Shown here: positions 16,435 through 25,274 of the stretch, in pieces
Layout of the letters: every line of letters starts with the position of its first letter
Numbering within the stretch: the first letter of the stretch is position 1
Origin: JBBTCJ01 sp038043285
Lineage (GTDB): Bacteria; Planctomycetota; Phycisphaerae; UBA1845
Direction of reading: 5' to 3'
NCBI GenBank assembly: GCA_038043285.1
Contig: JBBTCJ010000162.1
Coordinates: 1-25,274, forward strand
Length of the DNA stretch: 25,274 bases
The notes under the pieces: generated by a model
The model's database searches: none
What the model saw: the letters and a program-made list of their open reading frames with translations, nothing else
What the model was told of the DNA's origin: nothing
Made by a program: the position numbers and the translations under genes

Positions 16435-17030
16435 TGATTCGACTCCATGAGCGATCGGAGTTTTTCCAGGCCTCGGTGCGACCGGGCCAGTGCCGTGCCG
16501 ATCGGCGTCTCCATGTATTCGGCGATCTCGCTGAAGCTCAGTTGTCCGTAGTGTCGCAAGAGGATCACCACTCGCTCGGGCTCCGTTAGTTCGAGCAAGG
16601 CCGCCTGGAGCCGATCCATGGTTTCATCGTGCTCGATCCCCCGGGCGGGTGAACGATCGACCGGAAACATGCGCCCGTCCGCCTCGCACGCCGCGCCGCG
16701 GTCGCGGAGCGCATCGAGCGATTCGTGCCCGGGGCGCGCCCGCCGCTGTCGCAAGCGGTCCCGCGCAAGGTTTCCGGCGATGCGGAACAACCAGGCCTCG
16801 AATCGCCCATCCTCCTGATAATCGCCGATCGTGCGGACCACGCGGACGAACACCTCCTGAACAAGGTCATCGGCCTCGTCGCCGTTGCCCGTCAACCGGC
16901 GAAAGAACCCCGCGAGGCGTCCGCCGTAGGCGTCGACAACGACGTCAAACGCCTCCGCGTCGAGCTTCTTGGCGCGGCGAATGATCGACGCCCAATGGTC
17001 CGTCCCGGCGGCCTGCTCCACGTCAGCCAT
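16431..17030 (-). CDS. ECF-type RNA polymerase sigma factor
   Basis: A 199-residue sigma-70 family factor of the extracytoplasmic-function group, which directs RNA polymerase to a small regulon in response to envelope signals. Region 2 (about residues 23-100) has ADDLVQEVFVRVVRTI and the DNA-melting and -10 recognition segment FEAWLFRIAGNLARDRLRQ. Region 4 (about 138-198) has LTEPERVVILLRHYGQLSFSEIAEYMETP, a helix-turn-helix for the -35 element, ending with ARSHRGLEKLRSLM. Regions 1.1 and 3 are absent, as in the family. ATG 17030 gives the usual length; a GTG at 17063 is also possible. The stop overlaps the start of the putative anti-sigma gene. On the minus strand TACAAT (17157-17152) upstream could be its -10 box, but no -35 box is clear. 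Confidence 0.93.
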   Translation of the reverse strand: MADVEQAAGTDHWASIIRRAKKLDAEAFDVVVDAYGGRLAGFFRRLTGNGDEADDLVQEVFVRVVRTIGDYQEDGRFEAWLFRIAGNLARDRLRQRRARPGHESLDALRDRGAACEADGRMFPVDRSPARGIEHDETMDRLQAALLELTEPERVVILLRHYGQLSFSEIAEYMETPIGTALARSHRGLEKLRSLMESNQ

Positions 17031-17434
17031 GGACCTCGACTTTCTTACCGGGCTTAGGCTCACGGCGGCGAACGCTCCGGCATGGCCCGGTCAAACGGTG
17101 GTCGGGCGAAGCCTTTCGACGTCGCCCGATCCCTCGCGGCGTATCGTCGTCATTGTACACCCATCCCGCGCACGCGCGGCGACGACCGATCCTACCCCCC
17201 AGACGATGCAACGCTCCACCAAGGCCTACTCGCCCGTTCCAGCGCCGGGGCATTTCGCCTCGCCGCCCTTCCGTGCCTGACATCGGAACGCGTTCAACAC
17301 GCCTAACGACTGAATCCCGTGGGTATTGCGACCTTGAGGCCGTGTCACGACGGGGGAGCGCGCATGTGGATCGCCTTTTCCTGCTACTGGCGTTAGACTC
17401 CTGGTTCTCAAGACAGCGTTCAGGAGTTCCACCA
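17031..17434. other. Divergent control region between sigma factor and ubiD-family genes
   Basis: This 404-bp stretch has no supportable gene; the long plus-strand frame across it is only an upstream extension of the decarboxylase frame. It must hold promoters for both sides. A TACAAT on the minus strand at 17157-17152 and the AGGAG at 17422-17426 (ribosome site for GTG 17435) are the only signals I can point to. Confidence 0.5.
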
Positions 17435-18979
17435 GTGACGTTTCCGGACCTTCGCAGTTTCGTAACCACCCTGGCGGATTGCGGGCAGTTGCAGCGCGTC
17501 GCCGCCTCGGTGGACCCCATCTTGGAGATCTCCGCCATTGCCGACCGGGTGAGCAAGATGCCGGCAGCGGGAGACGCGCGTCCTCCCGTGACCGATCCCG
17601 TCCATGGCGGGTGGGGCGGGTACGGCTTGCTATTTGAAAACGTCAGGGGTTCGTCCTTCCCCGTCGCAATCAACGTCTACGGCAGCTACGAGCGGATGCG
17701 GATGGCCCTGGGCGTCTCCAACTTCGAGGAGTTGGCCGACCGCGTGCAACAACTGGTCAAGCCGGAGATGCCCACGACACTCCTGGAAAAGATGAAGAAG
17801 CTTCCCCAGCTTGCAAAGTTGGCGGGCTTTGCCCCCAAGATCGTCAAACGCGGCATGAGTCAGGACGTGGTCCACTTGGATGATGCGGATCTCGGCACGT
17901 TCCCGATCATCCAATGCTGGCCTCACGACGGTGCGCCGGGCTACGGCGGCAAACCAGCGGACTACACCGATGGGACGGGGCGCTACATCACCTTCGCAGG
18001 CATCTACACCAAGGATCCGCAGACCGACGAACGGAACGTCGGCATGTACCGCGTTCAGGTGTTTGGTCCGAAGCTGGCGGCGATGCACTGGCATGTGCAC
18101 CACGACGGGGCGAGGCATTTTCGCCGCTACAAGGCTCGCGGCGAGCGAATGCCCCTGGCCGTCGTCATGGGCGGCGAGTCCGTGCTGCCCTACGCGGCGA
18201 CGTGCCCGCTGCCCCCGGACGTCAGCGAGTTGTTGTTCGCCGGATTCCTCAACCACGGCGGCATCGAGCTGGTTCCCTGCAAGACGATTCCGATGGAGGT
18301 TCCCGCCAACGCGGAGATCGTCGTAGAAGGTTGGATCGATCCGCAGACTACGTTGATCGAAGGTCCGTTCGGCGATCACACCGGATTCTACTCGCTGGCC
18401 GATCGATACCCGGCGTTTCACGTCACCGCCATCACCCACCGCAAGGATCCCATCTACCCCGCGACCATCGTCGGCAAACCGCCGCAGGAGGATTATTACC
18501 TCGGCAAGGCCACCGAGCGCATCTTCCTGCCGCTGCTCCGCATGTTGATTCCGGACATCATCGACTATTCGCTGCCCATGTTCGGCGCCTTCCACAATTG
18601 CGTATTCGTGAAGATCCGCAAAGAGTATCCGATGCAGGCGCGAAAGGTGATCAGCAGCATCTGGGGCGCCGGGCAGATGATGTTTTCCAAGATGATCGTG
18701 GTCCTCGACGAGCACGTAAACGTGCACGACGAGCAGGAAGTGTGGTTCCAGATGGGGGCCAATGTCGACTGGCGGCGGGACACCATGATCGTCGATGGGC
18801 CTTGCGACATTCTCGATCATTCCACGCCCTACTACGGAACGGGGGCCAAAATCGGCATCGACGCCACGCGCAAGGTTTCCGGCGAGGGCGTGGTGCGCGA
18901 ATGGCCCGAGGAGTTGGCGATGGCCCCGGCGGTCACCAGCCTGGTCGAACGCCGCTGGAAGGAGTACGGATTGTCGTGA
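17435..18979 (+). CDS. ubiD: UbiD-family decarboxylase (probable quinone pathway)
   Basis: A 514-residue prenylated-FMN-dependent decarboxylase of the UbiD family, removing the ring carboxylate during ubiquinone or menaquinone synthesis. The opening (PDLRSFVTTLADCGQLQRV) and domain order match the E. coli enzyme (497 residues). NVGMYRVQVFG (R206), VVEGWIDP and EGPFGDHTGFYS (E309, D314) correspond to the cofactor and catalytic regions, with the Arg-Glu-Glu/Asp set apparently intact. The C-terminal block (KIGIDATRKVSGEG) is also typical. GTG 17435 is the start because AGGAG lies eight bases before it and homology begins there; 94 upstream codons are open but not family-like. Since planctomycetes mostly use menaquinone, a menaquinone-branch role is more likely than ubiquinone, but substrate cannot be read. 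The stop overlaps the next ATG by one base. Confidence 0.92.
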   Translation: MTFPDLRSFVTTLADCGQLQRVAASVDPILEISAIADRVSKMPAAGDARPPVTDPVHGGWGGYGLLFENVRGSSFPVAINVYGSYERMRMALGVSNFEELADRVQQLVKPEMPTTLLEKMKKLPQLAKLAGFAPKIVKRGMSQDVVHLDDADLGTFPIIQCWPHDGAPGYGGKPADYTDGTGRYITFAGIYTKDPQTDERNVGMYRVQVFGPKLAAMHWHVHHDGARHFRRYKARGERMPLAVVMGGESVLPYAATCPLPPDVSELLFAGFLNHGGIELVPCKTIPMEVPANAEIVVEGWIDPQTTLIEGPFGDHTGFYSLADRYPAFHVTAITHRKDPIYPATIVGKPPQEDYYLGKATERIFLPLLRMLIPDIIDYSLPMFGAFHNCVFVKIRKEYPMQARKVISSIWGAGQMMFSKMIVVLDEHVNVHDEQEVWFQMGANVDWRRDTMIVDGPCDILDHSTPYYGTGAKIGIDATRKVSGEGVVREWPEELAMAPAVTSLVERRWKEYGLS

Positions 18980-19617
18980 TGCGTGCTCCCTCACGTCCTC
19001 GACGCTGCATCGGGCGCGTTCTCGCCGGCGGGTTGCTGGTGGCGGCCTCATGCAGGCAAAGCTCCGACTCCGAGGCCGACAAAACCGCGACCAAACGCGC
19101 GGCATCCGCAACCAGGCAGGCAGCCGACGTTCTGGTCTTTCCCGACGAACTGAAGGCCGACGACGAACGCATCAACGCATTCGTCGCCGACGCCATGCAC
19201 GCCTGCGGTCGCGGGGAGTACGAGGCGTTTCGCGGGTATTGGTCGTCCGCCGAGGAACCGCTTCCACGAGGCGAGTTCGAGCAGGGCTGGCAGGCCGTCC
19301 GCTCGATTCGGATTCGTGCGTTGCGCGAGGCTCGGCTGGTCCGAAGTGATGACGAGGCCGATGGTCCGTCCGAGCGCGGGCGGGAGGAGCGAGTCTTTGT
19401 GGTTCTGGCGACAGTCGAGCTGGATCCGGCGCACCCAGCCGGTCAGCGCGAACCCAAACGTGACGTGGCACTGCTGCTGGTCGATGAACGCGGCGAGTGG
19501 CGGCTTGCTCGTCCGACCAAGAACATGCGCGATTGGATTCGCGCGGAAGTGGAAAAGAGCGAAGCCAACACCGTGAATCCCTCGGAGGCCAATGCCCGCA
19601 CGACTTCAAGACCGTGA
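18979..19617 (+). CDS. Putative lipoprotein coupled to the UbiD-family gene
   Basis: A 212-residue protein starting at ATG 18979, sharing one base with the preceding stop (TGATG), so it is probably translated from the same message. The N-terminus is basic (RAPSRPRRCIGR) then hydrophobic, ending in a lipobox-like LVAASC at residue 25. Next is a polar linker. About residues 60-190 have an alpha-then-beta pattern: helices around NAFVADAMHACGRGEYEAF and strands VFVVLATVEL and VALLLVDERGEWRLARP. This is reminiscent of an NTF2-like (SnoaL-type) fold as found in many small lipoproteins. The upstream frame extends antisense-like far into ubiD and is not real there. Function unknown; coupling to the decarboxylase may be incidental. 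Confidence 0.75.
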   Translation: MRAPSRPRRCIGRVLAGGLLVAASCRQSSDSEADKTATKRAASATRQAADVLVFPDELKADDERINAFVADAMHACGRGEYEAFRGYWSSAEEPLPRGEFEQGWQAVRSIRIRALREARLVRSDDEADGPSERGREERVFVVLATVELDPAHPAGQREPKRDVALLLVDERGEWRLARPTKNMRDWIRAEVEKSEANTVNPSEANARTTSRP

Positions 19618-19697
19618 ATCCGCACGGCGTAAGCGATTGTGCATCTCTGCCTGCGAGGGCGATGCCTCCGACCGATTCGTTCCCCGGTGTTTCGCGG

Positions 19698-19744
19698 AAT
19701 TTTTAGAAAAAACTCTTGATTTTTGGTGGTGAAACGCGCATAAT
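19698..19744 (+). promoter_or_regulatory. Strong sigma-70 promoter with UP-like element
   Basis: An A/T block (AATTTTTAGAAAAAA, 19698-19712) sits directly before TTGATT (19716-19721), followed by a 17-bp spacer and CATAAT (19739-19744). The -35 and -10 boxes each match five of six consensus bases at ideal spacing. Predicted transcription start is G19751. It stands out sharply from the GC-rich surroundings. Confidence 0.75.
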
Positions 19745-19750
19745 GCAGTA

Positions 19751-19865
19751 GAGGCCAGAAGACCTCATCCCGGAACTAACCGGGACAAAACATTCGAGAG
19801 AAGCCTCGCCAGTACCGTTGGTGTGCATTCGTTGCCCCAGGTCGAGTTGCGAGGCTTCTGTTTTT
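19751..19865 (+). ncRNA. Candidate small non-coding RNA
   Basis: A compact transcription unit of about 115 nt between a strong promoter and an intrinsic terminator, with no credible open frame inside. From the 5' end it can form a small hairpin GAGG/CCTC (19751-19766), a hairpin CCCGG-AACTAA-CCGGG (19769-19784), then a single-stranded A-rich linker. An 11-bp terminator stem closes a 39-nt loop. I could not match it to 6S RNA, SRP RNA, tmRNA or a known riboswitch. It lies 250 bases before the DnaE start, so a role as a dnaE leader with attenuation is possible but an independent RNA is simpler. Existence is inferred from sequence signals only. Confidence 0.6.
19799..19865 (+). terminator. Intrinsic terminator of the candidate small RNA
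   Basis: AGAAGCCTCGC (19799-19809) and GCGAGGCTTCT (19849-19859) are perfectly complementary over 11 bases, followed by G and TTTTT (19861-19865). The loop is 39 nt, larger than usual for a terminator, so the loop itself may be the functional part of the RNA. Confidence 0.65.
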
Positions 19866-20115
19866 ACTGACCCTCAACCCAGCCTCCGCAAAAAATCAAC
19901 TCACAGCTCCGCCGTATCGCCGCCGCGTGCCCGAAATGCAGGGTCTGCGCGGCGCGGCTGGACGTCGAGGCGTTCCTCCGTACCATGCTGTCCTGGGTCG
20001 TCCGTGTACACGCCGACGCACCACGATCCGGAATCTCGGCGCATTGCGCGAATCCCCGTGGTGCAGCGGGCGAAAGCTGCCGTCATGGCTTGATGGAACG
20101 GAGTCCTTGGGGGCA

Positions 20116-23718
<3,603 letters not shown>

Positions 23719-24326
23719 TCCCGATTCCAGTTTCAGAGCCTCTGACGACGCCGTGTGGCACGTGCTTCCCGCCCGCGCCGCGTCACAGACCGCGAAGCGC
23801 GTCCATGGAAGGCCGGCTCGCATCGCCACGGGCCGACAGGAAACGGTATGGGAAGCGGCATTGGGCGCGGCTTCATCGGGTTTTTTGTTTTTGTTTGCGA
23901 GCCACGATTCCACAAGGCCTCGGTGGATGCACCCGGAACTGCGTACGGCGTTCCAGAAAGCTCTCATTGTCATTCCTTCACTGGACAACCGTGCATCCAG
24001 AGAAAATGGGCAACCTTGAAAGCCGCACTTTTTCTCGGCGTTCGGATGTGATGTGGTTGAGATTCAGTGAATTGTCAAATTAATTCTTGCTCTAGCGAGA
24101 CCCATTGTGTAACATGCGCTTCCCGTAGGTCTCCGGCAATGGTCGCGGCGGCTGGGGCGAGCTGGAGGCGACATCTCCTCAAGTGCATGGCTTGCGCTGG
24201 CCAGGTCGTGCGGCGCGCCTTCTTCCCCGGCCGGGTGCTTTGCCCGCCGGTGGTACGCGAGTCTATGGCCGCGGATCCCGCGCTTCGACGCTGGACAATG
24301 GGTGCTATTCGGGCATTTACTCAATC
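23719..24326. other. Gap between dnaE and the LuxR-type gene
   Basis: About 600 bp with several short frames on both strands, none with a recognisable domain or good ribosome site. It holds a T-rich tract (23881-23896) without a clear hairpin in front, and an unusually AT-rich patch at about 24058-24092. The latter includes TTGTCA (24072-24077) and may belong to the promoter of the LuxR-type gene. A GTG-started frame at 24067-24363 cannot be excluded but has no supporting feature. Confidence 0.45.
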
Positions 24327-24653
24327 ATGCCGACATCTAACCAGACGATGGCAGCCGGTGTGAGCGATTCGAAGATGGCCGCGTGCGTATTGCCGGATCG
24401 CTGGTGGCCGGAGATCGGCGCCGCGTTGCAACTCTCGCCGCGAGAATTGGAGATCGTTCGCCTTCTGCTCCGGGGATTCCATGAACCCGATGTAGCTAAG
24501 TCGCTCGACATTTCGATCCACACGGTGCACACGCACCTAGGCCGAATCTATCGCAAGATCGGCGTCCATGGGCTTCCCGAGCTGTTGGTTCGTCTGTTCG
24601 CCGTGTACGTCGATCTTGTCGGCGATAATCACTCCGACTCCTCGCCTTGTTGA
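24327..24653 (+). CDS. Small LuxR/GerE-type HTH transcriptional regulator
   Basis: A 108-residue DNA-binding protein made almost entirely of a LuxR-type helix-turn-helix (about residues 36-92): LSPRELEIVRLLLRGF, then EPDVAKSLDISIHTVHTHLGRIYRKIGV, with the usual Thr-Val-x-x-His recognition helix. There is no receiver, PAS or autoinducer domain, so any signal input must come from a partner or from expression level. The start is uncertain: ATG 24327 and ATG 24348 are both possible, and the frame is open back to an ATG at 24183 but without conserved residues. No target operator can be named. Neighbours (dnaE, a putative Lnt) give no clear hint of regulon. The domain call is firm. Confidence 0.82.
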   Translation: MPTSNQTMAAGVSDSKMAACVLPDRWWPEIGAALQLSPRELEIVRLLLRGFHEPDVAKSLDISIHTVHTHLGRIYRKIGVHGLPELLVRLFAVYVDLVGDNHSDSSPC

Positions 24654-24973
24654 TCGCCGCCGTCCTCCCCACGGGATTCCTCCGACCTTGGGAGCACAAA
24701 ACCGTTCTCCCCTTCAGATCCGATCCACGTCACCCAATCAGGTTAATCCAAATCGGCGACTTGTTTTGCCCTGGGCGTTTCTCGTAGCTTCAACTCTTAG
24801 TAGTAACAGCCTGTGAGAGACCACTTGCCGAATCGTGCGGGTGGCATCCCGCCGGTATTCGGGACGGCTGTTCGTTCGGCGTGTTCATCGACCCGGCGCT
24901 GGCGGTCAAGCCAGACGGCCCGGCGGCCTGTTGCGAAGCGTTCGCTGCTGTTGGCGGTTGGAAACCTATCGCC
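24654..24973. other. Gap before the terminal membrane-protein gene
   Basis: About 320 bp. The plus-strand frame of the last gene is open from 24788, after a TAG at 24785-24787, and offers only a GTG (24881) as an alternative start before ATG 24974. The minus-strand frames at 24790-25210 look like shadows of that gene. No promoter or RNA gene is evident. Confidence 0.45.
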
Positions 24974-25274
24974 ATGCTGAACGGAGAGGTCATCTCTAAA
25001 CGCCGCGTCGCCAACGTAGCCGCGGCCCCGCGATCGCGGCGCGGCTTCAGAGCGTTTCCCATCCGATTCGATGCCGTCCTGCTCCTCCTGTCGCTGATCG
25101 GCGGCGCGTGGTTGACTTCCGTCGCGCTCCGTTCTCCGACCCAGCGTTGGGTGGAGTGGATCGCGCTCGTTCCGGTCTTCACCGCGATCCGAGTGTTCAG
25201 ACCGTTGCACGCCGCCGGTTGCGGCCTCCTGTGGGGTGCATGTCTTTACGCGTTCATGGTCGGCAATCCGCTTC
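24974..25274 (+). CDS. Apolipoprotein N-acyltransferase-like protein, N-terminal part
   Basis: A partial gene, cut by the window edge after 100 codons with no stop. After about 30 basic residues (SKRRV...PRSRRGFRAF) come a hydrophobic helix (VLLLLSLIGGAWLTSVAL, about 35-52), the short motif WVEWIALVPVFTAIR (about 58-72), then RPLHAAGCGLLWGACLYAFMVG, a second helix. The order of a helix, a W-hydrophobic-A-L-V-P segment and a Gly-rich helix resembles the N-terminus of Lnt, which adds the third acyl chain to lipoproteins in the inner membrane. The nitrilase-like catalytic domain would lie beyond the window, so this is a tentative call. The start is ATG 24974; GTG 24881 is an alternative. Several lipoprotein genes in the window would be its kind of substrate. 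Confidence 0.5.
   Translation, partial: MLNGEVISKRRVANVAAAPRSRRGFRAFPIRFDAVLLLLSLIGGAWLTSVALRSPTQRWVEWIALVPVFTAIRVFRPLHAAGCGLLWGACLYAFMVGNPL

Noticed and set aside
17630..19111. 493-residue minus-strand frame opposite the UbiD-family gene
   Set aside because: Antisense shadow of a clearly recognisable enzyme.
19751..19865. 6S RNA, SRP RNA or c-di-GMP riboswitch identity for the small RNA
   Set aside because: It lacks the long closing stem with central bubble of 6S, the GGAA-capped SRP core and the conserved riboswitch core bases, so it is left unassigned.
24067..24363. 98-residue GTG-started frame with several cysteines
   Set aside because: No ribosome site or recognisable domain, and it overlaps the LuxR-type gene start; kept only as a note on the gap.
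24790..25210. Minus-strand frames of 130 and 137 residues
   Set aside because: They mirror the open plus-strand membrane-protein frame that runs off the window; composition is shadow-like.

Overview
The window is GC-rich bacterial chromosomal DNA and most likely comes from a planctomycete of the Phycisphaerae or a related lineage. This is inferred from the repeated Ala-Cys-Cys modules in a large lipoprotein, the DnaE/UbiD/RNase P types, and the ECF-sigma set followed by a proline-rich exported protein; no 16S rRNA is present to confirm it. No tRNA, rRNA, CRISPR array or complete insertion sequence was found.

Layout. At 1-327 (minus) is the C-terminal relic of a tyrosine recombinase, lying just beyond the 3' end of the RNase P RNA gene (355-826, minus), which has its own consensus -10 box. 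A NhaD/CitMHS-type ion antiporter (1023-2513) and a 64-residue zinc-ribbon-like protein (2558-2752) follow on plus.

From 2875 to 10933 lies a polysaccharide assembly region. A GT4 glycosyltransferase (minus) and a second GT4 (plus) are divergent. They are followed by a four-gene minus-strand operon: flippase (Wzx-like), GT4, O-antigen polymerase/ligase-like membrane protein and exported beta-helix protein. All three junctions in this operon are 4-base stop/start overlaps. Together these supply sugar transfer, flipping, polymerisation or ligation, and a possible glycan-acting beta-helix enzyme. No priming transferase or export machinery is visible.

From 11395 to 14718 two divergent lipoprotein genes share a 225-bp control region; the second carries eight cysteine-rich repeats. 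From 14784 to 17030 (minus) is an ECF sigma factor, translationally coupled to a single-pass membrane protein (putative anti-sigma), followed by an exported coiled-coil protein and a likely terminator.

From 17435 (plus) come a UbiD-family decarboxylase coupled to a lipoprotein, then a compact candidate small RNA gene (UP-like element, promoter and terminator, about 115 nt), then DNA polymerase III alpha (dnaE1 type with a complete PHP metal site). A small LuxR-type HTH protein and the start of an apolipoprotein N-acyltransferase-like membrane protein, cut by the window edge, finish the window.

The strongest undescribed candidates are the small RNA at 19751-19865 and the eight-repeat cysteine-rich lipoprotein. 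Nothing here clearly amounts to a new multi-gene defence or mobile system.
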